From: a bacterium
Lineage (GTDB): Bacteria > CG2-30-53-67 > CG2-30-70-394
Direction: 5' to 3'
Assembly: GCA_024278555.1 (NCBI GenBank)
Contig: JAJRSX010000204.1
Span: 1 to 21,643, forward strand
DNA length: 21,643 nt
The notes below the pieces were generated by a model. It made no database searches and was not told where the DNA came from. It saw nothing but the letters and a program-made list of their open reading frames with translations. This document shows, piece by piece, positions 16,320 to 21,643 of the stretch (positions within the stretch are counted from its first letter, which is position 1; the number at the start of each line of letters is the position of its first letter). The translations under genes were made by a program, and so were the position numbers.

Positions 16320-16871
16320 ATGGCCATCCTCAAGACCGCCAAGATGGGCCACCCGATCCTCCGCGCCACCGCCGAGCCGGTCGGTCCGGACGAGATCCCC
16401 GAGCCCGGCTTCCAGCAGCTCCTCGACGACATGGTGGAGACCCTGCGCGACTACGACGGCGCCGGGCTCGCCGCGCCGCAGATTCACGAAGGGGTCCAGG
16501 TAGTGGCGATCGAGGTACGCCACAACCGCCGCTACCCGGAAGCGCCCACCATCCCCCTGACCATCCTCATCAACCCGAAGGTGACCCCCCTCACCGACGA
16601 GCAGGTCGCCGGCTGGGAGGGGTGCCTCTCGGTCCCGGATCTACGCGGCCTGGTGCCGCGCCACCGGGCGGTCGAGGTCGAGGCCCTGGGACGCAACGGT
16701 AAGCCGATCCGCTTCTGTGCCGAGGGCTTCTTCGCCACCGTCGTCCAGCACGAGGTCGACCACCTCCACGGCATCCTCTTCCCCGACCGCATGGATGACC
16801 TGCGCACCCTGGCGTTCATCTCCGAATGGGAGCGGTTCTGGCGGACCCCGGCCCCCACCCCCTGCTCTTGA
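16320..16871 (+). CDS. def: Peptide deformylase
   Basis: 183 residues. Removes the formyl group from the N-terminal Met of new proteins. All three family motifs are intact: motif 1 'GAGLAAPQI' (47-55), motif 2 'EGCLSVP' (100-106) with metal ligand C102, and motif 3 'QHEVDHLHG' (143-151) with H144, catalytic E145 and H148. The N-terminus 'MAILKTAKMGHPILRATAEPV' is typical. ATG 16320 comes four bases after the sirB1 stop, implying one transcript. fmt, the usual neighbour of def, is not here, so this is probably an additional deformylase copy or one in a rearranged setting. Confidence 0.96.
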   Translation: MAILKTAKMGHPILRATAEPVGPDEIPEPGFQQLLDDMVETLRDYDGAGLAAPQIHEGVQVVAIEVRHNRRYPEAPTIPLTILINPKVTPLTDEQVAGWEGCLSVPDLRGLVPRHRAVEVEALGRNGKPIRFCAEGFFATVVQHEVDHLHGILFPDRMDDLRTLAFISEWERFWRTPAPTPCS

Positions 16872-16875
16872 GAAG

Positions 16876-16904
16876 GGGCGCGGATCTGGCTTCACGCCCC
16901 CGGA
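16876..16904. repeat. Inverted pair of GC-rich repeat words just after def
   Basis: GGGGCGCGGATCTGG is followed directly by CTTCACGCCCCCGG. The first half matches the variant at 13008-13038 (- strand); the second is the inverse of CCGGGGGCGTGAAG, the core of the right-end array. Outer bases GGGGCG/CGCCCC pair as a 6-bp stem. No T-run follows. Confidence 0.55.
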
Positions 16905-17151
16905 ACATCGGCGTCAGGAGCGTCCTCGGGCACGATCCTCACCGTACGACCTGTACGCCTCCGGTCGCCGGCCGCCCGCACGAGCCAAATCTGACGCACC
17001 TGGCACGGTCTACAAATGGGGGCGGGGTGCTCTTTGCAAACGGGGCTTCCCGGCCGCGTCTCTGCGCGGGCCTGTCACGCAGCGTGGGGGATAACCTCGG
17101 CCTTGATACGGTCAGCGAGGGTCTCCTCCGCCGAGAGGAGGTCGCAGATTT

Positions 17152-17199
17152 TTGGGGTCAGGTCTTTCATCGCCACATTTCTTGAAGAAATGTGGCGAT
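17152..17199. repeat. Solo RAYT-end repeat fused to a perfect 31-nt palindrome
   Basis: TTGGGGTCAGGTCTTT (17152-17167) equals the third left-end repeat of the RAYT element (1175-1190). It runs directly into ATCGCCACATTTCTT-G-AAGAAATGTGGCGAT (17169-17199), whose 15-bp arms are perfectly complementary around a single base. No transposase is attached, so this looks like a non-autonomous REP-type copy. There is no T-run after the stem. Confidence 0.8.
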
Positions 17200-17291
17200 G
17201 CGTTTCCGTTGTGCGGTATCTTTTGGTCCCAAGTAGTCCGCTGCGCCGGGTCCGCCGGTAGGATCTGCTACACAAGATCAGGAGGCGTGTC

Positions 17292-19220
17292 ATGGGGTGG
17301 GGTGCGCATATCTTCAGTGTGGGTTCGAAGATCCGGTGTACGTCTTTTATTTGGACGCTCGCCCTCCTCCTCACCGCCTGTGGCGGCGGGGGTGGAGGTG
17401 GCGGGGGTGGCAGTGAGACAACTCAAGACACCACCCCCACCACCGTGGTGGTGAGCGGCTCCATCGCGGCGGTCACCGACAGCAGCGTCACCAGCCAGGC
17501 GTTGGCGAGCGACGTGACGGTGGTCGCGGTGGATGAGCGGGGCTGGGTGGCGGACAGCGCAACGACCCGCGGGGACTTCTCCCTGACCGTCCCCACCGGC
17601 CACGACTACGTCATCGCCTTCCGCGACGGGGCTGTCACCGGCCCCGACCTCGCCACCCTGGAGGTGGAGACCTCCGGTTCCGGTCGCGCCCTCTTCTCCC
17701 TCGCCAGCGGCGCCCCGGATATCGACCTCGGCGCCCTCACCCTCCACCGCCCTAGCCACCGGGCGGTGAGCAGCCGCGCCCTCGCCGATCAACTGCCGGC
17801 CGCGGCGACGCAACCGACGGACACGGACGGCGACCTCATCCCCGATGCCATGGATCGGGACGACGACAACGACGGCGTGGCGGACGCCGCCGACTGCGCG
17901 CCATTGGATCCCGCGAGGCAGCTCCTCCTCGCCGACGGCTCCACCTGCGTCGCCGATGACAGCGACGATGACAACGATGGCGTGGCGGACACCAGCGACT
18001 GTGCGCCATTGGATCCGACACGGCAGATCGTGCTCACCGACGGCACCACGTGCGTCGCCGATGACACGGACGACGACAACGATGGGATCCCGGATTCTCA
18101 GGACCCAGCACCCAGAGACCCGGCCGTTGGCCCTCCAACAGCCGTAGGCACGATCGCTGGCAAAGTCTCAACCGCCAGTGGCATCCCGCAACCGGCGGTC
18201 CACGTCCGTGCCATCCTGGCATCTAACTCCTCCGTACAGGTAGGCCGGTTTACAGCGGAGGATGGGAGTTACGAAATCAGTGGCCTACCAGCCGGCACAT
18301 ATAGGGTAGTGGTCGAGAACATCGACGGCCGTGGCGGTATTGACCGGGAGAGAATCAGCCCTACCGTGAGCGGCGCAACACCGACATTCCCCGACGAGTA
18401 TTTCAGTGGTGATGCAGAGAGTGCCAATGACGAGCCCTCGTTGAGTTCCCCAGTCGCGGTGACGGGTAGCACCACAACGCCCAATGTGAACATGGTGCTC
18501 AATGACTCCGGCGCCTTCGGAAATCGAACCAATCCGGGCGTGGGAGACTTTGTGCCGATGGCTATCGGTGACACAGTCGGTGGCACCCTCGGTGAGGCTA
18601 CCGACTTCGTGGACGATTTCGGGCTCGGATATTTTCTCGACTTTTTCGTCTTCTCCGGACGAGCTGGTCAAACGGTCACCATCGACCTCTCCTCCGGTGC
18701 CTTCGACACCGTCCTGATCGCCGGCGCACCCGATGGATCGTCCTTCGTCGACGACGATTCCGGATTCGGTACTGACTCCTCCCTTGAGATCACCCTCCCG
18801 GAGACCGGCGCCTACTTGATCGTGGTCACCAGCTACGATACCGGCGAAAGAGGGGACTACACCCTCTCGGTCACTGACAGCAGCCCGGAGGTGTTCCCAA
18901 CCCTGACCCCAGGAGCCTCCGTGTTTGGCTTCTTGTTACCGGGAGATGCGGAGCTCGATGGGTTCTTCACGGATGCCTACAGCTTTGACGGTCTCTTCGG
19001 TACCGCGATCACCCTGATGCTGGAGTCCACGGACTTTGACGCGTATCTCATCCTCGTCACCCCAAGCGGAGAGATCGAAGTCAACGACGACGCTCACCTC
19101 TTCACCACCAATGCAGAAATCAGTCGCGTGTTGTGGGAGACCGGCACCTACGTTGTCGTGGTCTCCTCTTACAATCCGGGAGAAACCGGGATCTACAGTC
19201 TCCTGCTCACCAACCCGTAA
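17292..19220 (+). CDS. Large surface lipoprotein: Gly10 tether, Asp-rich calcium-type repeats, CarboxypepD_reg-like and two PPC-like domains
   Basis: 642 residues. A signal peptide ends in lipobox L27-T-A-C30, followed by ten consecutive glycines (31-40) and a Thr-rich spacer. A beta-rich segment (52-150) precedes three thrombospondin-type-3-like calcium motifs 'DDDNDGV/I' (about 175-265); between them a 'DCAPLDP..Q..L.DG.TCVADD' unit is tandemly repeated with two Cys each. A CarboxypepD_reg-like fold follows ('GTIAGKVSTASGIPQPAVHVRA', 'DGSYEISGLPAGTYRVVV'). Two PPC-type domains end the protein ('YFLDFFVFSGRAGQTVTIDLSSGAFDTVLI', 'DAYSFDGLFGTAITLMLESTDFDAYLILV'). AGGAGG (17280-17285) lies six bases before ATG. 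Such domains often accompany secreted proteases; here they form a separate lipoprotein ahead of one. The 5' half is GC-rich, the 3' half noticeably less so. Confidence 0.85.
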   Translation: MGWGAHIFSVGSKIRCTSFIWTLALLLTACGGGGGGGGGGSETTQDTTPTTVVVSGSIAAVTDSSVTSQALASDVTVVAVDERGWVADSATTRGDFSLTVPTGHDYVIAFRDGAVTGPDLATLEVETSGSGRALFSLASGAPDIDLGALTLHRPSHRAVSSRALADQLPAAATQPTDTDGDLIPDAMDRDDDNDGVADAADCAPLDPARQLLLADGSTCVADDSDDDNDGVADTSDCAPLDPTRQIVLTDGTTCVADDTDDDNDGIPDSQDPAPRDPAVGPPTAVGTIAGKVSTASGIPQPAVHVRAILASNSSVQVGRFTAEDGSYEISGLPAGTYRVVVENIDGRGGIDRERISPTVSGATPTFPDEYFSGDAESANDEPSLSSPVAVTGSTTTPNVNMVLNDSGAFGNRTNPGVGDFVPMAIGDTVGGTLGEATDFVDDFGLGYFLDFFVFSGRAGQTVTIDLSSGAFDTVLIAGAPDGSSFVDDDSGFGTDSSLEITLPETGAYLIVVTSYDTGERGDYTLSVTDSSPEVFPTLTPGASVFGFLLPGDAELDGFFTDAYSFDGLFGTAITLMLESTDFDAYLILVTPSGEIEVNDDAHLFTTNAEISRVLWETGTYVVVVSSYNPGETGIYSLLLTNP

Positions 19221-19238
19221 CCATTCAAGGAGAGACCG

Positions 19239-19802
19239 ATGCTCCACTTCTTCCTGTCGCTGGCGGTGGCGGGCTCCCTCTGGGGCCAGACCCTCGCATG
19301 TGCCACCAGCCAGATTGCCCTCACGACCGCCGACCTGATCGATCGCTCCGAACACGTAGTCCTCGCCCGCTGCACGGCGACCAAGTTTGAGTCCAGTGGC
19401 TCCGGGCTCCTCGGCAGTACGGCCTACTTCCACTTCGAGGTTGAGGAGGTCATCAAGGGCAACCCGCCCACCACCGGCAATGCTCTGGTGGTGCGACTCG
19501 GAGGACAAGGCGAGGCTGGAGCACCGTTCGCACAAGGAGAGCGCGTCATCCTCTTCCTCGGGGTAACCAATGAGGATAGTTACCCGACCCTCTATGGATC
19601 CGAGCAGAATGTCTTACGCATTGGAGACCTTGGGGCCTCCTTTCCCCACCCAGCACTACAAGGGAGGGCCGTGGTGAAAGGTGGTGTCTCTGGACTCGAT
19701 GGAGCCCCGACCGATCCAGCGCAGGCCGTCTCGATGCCACTTGACAAGTTTCTTCGTGCGGCTCGGAAGCAAGCCTCGTCGGAGAAAAGGAGCCAACCAT
19801 GA
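19239..19802 (+). CDS. Small secreted protein of unknown function, partner of the matrixin gene
   Basis: 187 residues. A signal peptide ('MLHFFLSLAVAGSLWGQTLA') is followed by C21, so export by either signal peptidase I or II is possible. The mature part starts 'TSQIALTTADLIDRSEHVVLARCTATKF' and continues 'AYFHFEVEEVIKGNP', 'VVRLGGQGEAG...FAQGERVILFL'. This 'sexhVvlarv ... yftfeVeevlKG ... G.Ge.vlfL' pattern is shared by many small secreted proteins of unknown function. AAGGAG (19227-19232) is six bases upstream of ATG. It lies 18 nt after the lipoprotein stop and overlaps the protease start by four bases (ATGA), so all three genes form one operon. A role as inhibitor, chaperone or cargo partner of the protease is conjecture. 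Confidence 0.8.
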   Translation: MLHFFLSLAVAGSLWGQTLACATSQIALTTADLIDRSEHVVLARCTATKFESSGSGLLGSTAYFHFEVEEVIKGNPPTTGNALVVRLGGQGEAGAPFAQGERVILFLGVTNEDSYPTLYGSEQNVLRIGDLGASFPHPALQGRAVVKGGVSGLDGAPTDPAQAVSMPLDKFLRAARKQASSEKRSQP

Positions 19803-20461
19803 GACAAGCGTTACTCGCAACATTCGTAGGGCTGGCACTTACCATTTTATCTCCGAGAGCCAGCGGCTTTGGGCAGTTCAACCCGGAGTCCGATGGACGT
19901 GCGTCTCACTGGGCGAACTTGCCGATTCCGGTCATCGTCGATGGCGGTACGCTTTTCGGGCAATCCAACGGCCTCGCCCTCGTGCAGCAAGCCGTCGAAG
20001 TGTGGAACACGGTTTCCGGCATTCCTCAGCTCTTTGCTACTCCAACCCTTTCCGCAATCGACTTCAATCTTCCGAACATGACGACTTGGGACGTGACGGA
20101 CGCCTCCGTTCGCGTCGTGTTTGATGAGGGCGGGACGATTACTTCTTATCTCGGAATGGATCCGACGGGCGGGCTTCTCGGGGTAGGATACGGGTTTCCA
20201 GATGAAGTCACAGGAACCGCCGTCGAGGGGGTAATGCTCATCAATGGCCACCCTGCTGCCGCGAACGCCGGCGATCTGGTCGGGACAATCGTTCACGAGT
20301 TCGGCCATATCCTCGGCCTCACCCACACACCTGTAGGGTTCGGTGGGCTCGAGCCGCTGCCCAACGCGGCACGCCCAACGATGTACCCCTTCGCGACCGG
20401 GTTCGGTTCCACTTTGGAAGCTGACGACGAGGCAGGGATCCGGGCGATCTACGGGAAGTAG
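19799..20461 (+). CDS. Secreted matrixin-like zinc metalloprotease
   Basis: 220 residues with a signal peptide (MRQALLATFVGLALTILSPRASG). The metzincin zinc site is intact: H166-E167-x2-H170-x5-H176 in 'TIVHEFGHILGLTH', and the Met-turn is 'PTMYPF' (193-198, M195). The C-terminal 'LEADDEAGIRAIYG' matches the usual end of matrixin catalytic domains. Before the active site is an Ala/Trp helix 'LVQQAVEVWN' of the same fold. There is no prodomain cysteine switch and no C-terminal accessory domain; the PPC-type domains sit on the operon's first gene instead. The start overlaps the previous stop (ATGA), with AAGGAG upstream. GC content is clearly lower than in the housekeeping genes, suggesting acquisition. 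Confidence 0.9.
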   Translation: MRQALLATFVGLALTILSPRASGFGQFNPESDGRASHWANLPIPVIVDGGTLFGQSNGLALVQQAVEVWNTVSGIPQLFATPTLSAIDFNLPNMTTWDVTDASVRVVFDEGGTITSYLGMDPTGGLLGVGYGFPDEVTGTAVEGVMLINGHPAAANAGDLVGTIVHEFGHILGLTHTPVGFGGLEPLPNAARPTMYPFATGFGSTLEADDEAGIRAIYGK

Positions 20462-20478
20462 AGGCTTCCATGCACACC

Positions 20479-20500
20479 TAACGGGGCCATAACGGGGCCA
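20479..20500 (+). repeat. Tandem 11-nt duplication TAACGGGGCCA
   Basis: TAACGGGGCCA occurs twice back to back just after the protease gene, followed by a 10-nt palindrome CCAAGCTTGG (20507-20516). These lie between the convergent protease and antitoxin genes. No T-run is present, so a terminator is not evident. Confidence 0.7.
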
Positions 20501-20602
20501 GGGCTCCCAAGCTTGGCAGATGGCGTGGCTGTCGCCGGCGAAAGGCATCGCCACGGGGTGTTGCCGACAACCCAGCTCACCGCGGCGACCCACCGCCGAC
20601 CC

Positions 20603-20650
20603 CCGGGGGCGTGAAGCTGGCCCCAGGTTGGGTCGGCTCGCGGGCTGGCC
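20603..20650 (+). repeat. GC-rich repeat, copy A (left of the toxin-antitoxin genes)
   Basis: Begins with the core CCGGGGGCGTGAAGCTGG and continues CCCCAGGTTGGGTCGG then CTCGCGGGC. Over 43 bases it differs from copy C (21438) at two positions only. The preceding roughly 40 bases also resemble those before copy C. Confidence 0.85.
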
Positions 20651-20673
20651 CCCCATGGAGGCCCGCCGCGGCG

Positions 20674-20973
20674 CTACCCGCGTGAAGTTTCAGCCCGAAG
20701 TTTCAGTCCCAGCGCACCCACGACCTTGAGGACGGTATCGAAGCCCGGGGTCCGTTCTCCCGAGAGTGCTTTGTAGAGACTCTCGCGCGACAGACCGGCA
20801 TCGCGTGCGACCTGGGTCATGCCCTTTGCGCGTGCAAGATCTCCGAGTGCCTTGGCGATAAAGGCCGCATCGCCATCAGCCTCTTCGAGGCACGCCTCCA
20901 AATATGCCGCCATCTCCTCCGGTGTTCGAAGATGTTCGGCGACATCGTAACGACTCGTAACTGTTTTGGTCAT
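20674..20973 (-). CDS. higA: HigA-type antitoxin (XRE-like HTH, addiction module antidote)
   Basis: 99 residues from ATG 20973; a TTG two codons earlier is in frame but less likely. AGGAG (20984-20980 on the - strand) is six bases upstream of ATG and overlaps the toxin stop. 'RYDVAEHLRTPEEMAAYLEACLEEADGDAAFIAKALGDLARAKGMTQVARDAGLSRESLYKALSGERTPGFDTVLKVVGALGLKL' is characteristic of the antidotes paired with RelE/HigB-like killers; the HTH is 'MTQVARDAGLSRESLYKALSG'. It should bind the toxin and repress the shared promoter. The C-terminal end ('AETSRG') is encoded by a 13-nt tandem duplication (20684-20709) that runs toward the repeat at 20603, so the tail may be altered. Confidence 0.92.
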   Translation of the reverse strand: MTKTVTSRYDVAEHLRTPEEMAAYLEACLEEADGDAAFIAKALGDLARAKGMTQVARDAGLSRESLYKALSGERTPGFDTVLKVVGALGLKLRAETSRG

Positions 20974-20982
20974 AGCCAACTC

Positions 20983-21273
20983 CTATAAGTTTTGCGCCAG
21001 ACGTAGGGCAGTCTTGACGTCTCTCGGCTGGCTACTCTTATCACCACCCGCCAAGAGCACGATCACTGCACGTCCTTGCTTCTTGAAATAGACCCGGTAC
21101 CCGGGGCCGTAGGCAATCCGCAGCTCAGAAACCCCTTCACCCACCGGCTTCACATCTCCCGGATTTCCCATAGCCAGACGCTCGATCCTAACCTGTACCC
21201 GCGCCCTGGCTCGAAGGTCGCGGAGGCCATCGAGCCACTGGGCGAAGACCGCCGTTTTGCGGATTTCGATCAC
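20983..21273 (-). CDS. higB: HigB/RelE-type toxin (Gp49-like addiction module killer)
   Basis: 96 residues with a GTG start at 21273. 'IRKTAVFAQWLDGLRDLRARARVQVRIERLAMGNPGDVKPVGEGVSELRIAYGPGYRVYFKKQGRAVIVLLAGGDKSSQPRDVKTALRLA' covers the whole family: N-terminal helices, then 'ELRIxYGPGYRVYF' and 'LLxGGDKxxQxxDVxxA'. These proteins are ribosome-dependent mRNA interferases by family. Toxin-before-antitoxin is the normal order for this type. The stop TAG overlaps the antitoxin's ribosome site. The GTG lies only 6-7 bases after a good -10 box and has no Shine-Dalgarno, so the message is probably leaderless. The lower GC content of the pair fits mobile origin. Confidence 0.93.
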   Translation of the reverse strand: MIEIRKTAVFAQWLDGLRDLRARARVQVRIERLAMGNPGDVKPVGEGVSELRIAYGPGYRVYFKKQGRAVIVLLAGGDKSSQPRDVKTALRLAQNL

Positions 21274-21308
21274 GCGGCGACTGTAGCCACGCGGCTACAC
21301 ATTGTCAA
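21273..21308 (-). promoter_or_regulatory. Toxin-antitoxin promoter with operator palindrome
   Basis: On the - strand: a consensus -35 TTGACA (21308-21303), a spacer of exactly 17 nt, then -10 TACAGT (21285-21280; four of six consensus bases). The palindrome TGTAGCC-GCGT-GGCTACA (21299-21282), with perfect 7-bp arms, spans the spacer and overlaps the -10 box. This is where an autorepressing HigA dimer would be expected to bind. The predicted transcription start falls on or next to the toxin GTG. Confidence 0.75.
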
Positions 21309-21322
21309 CGTCCCGACACGTC

Positions 21323-21420
21323 CCGGGGCGTGAAGCTGGCCCGAGGGGGCCGACCCGCAGGGCGCGTCCGGGGACACTCCGAGAACCGCGCCCAGGGAGT
21401 CCACCCGGGTCACGGCGCTG
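21323..21420 (+). repeat. GC-rich repeat, copy B (second subtype)
   Basis: The core CCGGGGCGTGAAGCTGG (one G short) continues GCCCGAGGGGGCC and, farther on, GGCGCGTCCGGGGAC and GGAGTCCACCCGGGTC. Copy D has the same succession of words (GGCGCGACCGGAGAC, GGAGTCCACCCAGCTC). It begins 15 bases outside the -35 box of the toxin promoter. Confidence 0.75.
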
Positions 21421-21437
21421 AACCCCACGCCCGACCT

Positions 21438-21486
21438 CCGGGGGCGTGAAGCTGGTTCCAGGTTGGGTCGGCTCGCGGGCCGGGCC
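21438..21486 (+). repeat. GC-rich repeat, copy C (first subtype)
   Basis: Same as copy A apart from CC to TT after the core: CCGGGGGCGTGAAGCTGG then TTCCAGGTTGGGTCGG, then CTCGCGGGC. It lies 115 nt after copy B and 112 nt before copy D. Confidence 0.85.
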
Positions 21487-21549
21487 GCCAAGGCGTAGCA
21501 GCGCCACGTTGAGGCGGAACAACCGAGGACGCGGCCCCACGCCATGGTC

Positions 21550-21643
21550 CCGGGGGCGTGAAGCTGGCCCGTGAGGGAACCGGCCCCGGGGGGCGCGACC
21601 GGAGACGTACGGGTGATACTGCCCGAGGAGTCCACCCAGCTCG
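21550..21643 (+). repeat. GC-rich repeat, copy D (second subtype), cut by window edge
   Basis: CCGGGGGCGTGAAGCTGG followed by GCCCGTGAGGG, GGCGCGACCGGAGAC and GGAGTCCACCCAGCTC. It parallels copy B 227-230 nt away, so B+C together form a higher-order unit that starts again at D and continues beyond the window. Confidence 0.75.

Larger units (their letters stand above)
16872..17291. other. 420-nt gene-free region with repeats ahead of the exported-protein operon
   Basis: Contains an inverted pair of words related to the right-end GC-rich repeat (16876-16904), a weak 6-bp stem-loop CTCCTC/GAGGAG (17123-17140), a solo RAYT-end repeat with a 31-nt palindrome (17152-17199), and a lower-GC stretch (17200-17280) where the promoter of the lipoprotein operon should be. 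AGGAGG at 17280-17285 is its ribosome site. No convincing gene on either strand; a 31-codon - strand frame reading 'MKDLTPKICDLLS' comes out of the repeat and is not supported. Confidence 0.6.
21274..21643. other. 370-nt non-coding right end: TA promoter plus GC-rich repeat array
   Basis: After the promoter (to 21308) the rest is repeat copies B, C and D. Frames through it on both strands translate to low-complexity text rich in Pro, Arg, Gly and Ala, repeated in step with the DNA repeat, which argues against coding. Confidence 0.65.

Noticed and set aside
17123-17155. Intrinsic terminator (CTCCTC-loop-GAGGAG followed by TTTTT)
   Set aside because: The stem is only six base pairs, about 8 nt separate it from the T-run, and the Ts belong to the repeat's TTTTTGGGG edge.
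17075-17374. 99-aa frame on the - strand, including 'MKDLTPKICDLLSAEETLADRIKAEVIPHAA'
   Set aside because: The frame passes through the solo RAYT repeat and the palindrome and overlaps the lipoprotein's start and ribosome site. Its Met comes from the repeat itself.
21270-21635. 121-aa frame on the - strand through the right-end repeats
   Set aside because: The translation repeats in step with the DNA repeat ('GQLHAPG' twice), has no domain and no ribosome site, and overlaps the toxin promoter.
20603-21643. Integron cassette array with attC sites
   Set aside because: GTTGGGT in copies A and C fits the GTTRRRY core, and a toxin-antitoxin gene pair is a typical cassette. However, no matching RYYYAAC partner at a sensible distance was found, and no integrase is present, so the attC reading is not supported.
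20603-21643. CRISPR array
   Set aside because: The repeats are about 112-117 nt apart, the intervening sequence is itself repeated between alternate units, and there are no cas genes.

Overview
The window is a very GC-rich stretch (roughly 70%) of the chromosome of a Gram-negative bacterium. An outer-membrane efflux protein, MltA and MltG transglycosylases, UbiB, lipoproteins and a phasin-like protein all point to a proteobacterium, possibly a deltaproteobacterial/desulfuromonad-like lineage. That placement is inference from gene content only.

Left part (1-9259), housekeeping, all on the + strand: the 3' end of a TolC-family gene, recX, a REP-associated tyrosine transposase (RAYT) with its own terminal repeats wedged between recX and alaS, then alaS. 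After a repeat-rich 538-nt gap come a phasin-like protein, a UbiB/ABC1 kinase, ruvX, an overlooked 58-aa ORF and mltG. The last four are tightly packed and probably one operon.

Middle part (9260-16871): a repeat-rich leader, then a long RelA/SpoT homolog whose hydrolase residues are intact but whose synthetase residues are lost. Next is a DUF3187-like envelope protein. Convergent to it, on the - strand, are mltA and a translationally coupled lipoprotein with two RskA-like segments. Divergent from mltA is a sirB1-like gene followed 4 nt later by def (peptide deformylase).

Right part (16872-21643), accessory: a gap with a solo RAYT-type repeat and a perfect 31-nt palindrome. It is followed by a three-gene operon of exported proteins: a large lipoprotein with a Gly10 tether, calcium-type Asp repeats and two PPC-like domains; a small secreted protein; and a matrixin-like zinc metalloprotease. 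From about 18,150 on, base composition drops below that of the housekeeping part. A HigB/HigA-type toxin-antitoxin pair on the - strand follows, with a recognisable promoter and operator and an apparently leaderless toxin start. It sits between copies of a long GC-rich repeat that continues off the right edge as an alternating array of about 228-nt period. Degenerate relatives of this repeat occur at about 13,010 and 16,880.

The points most worth a second look are the repeat array bracketing the toxin-antitoxin module, the hydrolase-only RSH protein, the exported metalloprotease operon, and the small ORF between ruvX and mltG. No tRNA, rRNA or CRISPR array was found.
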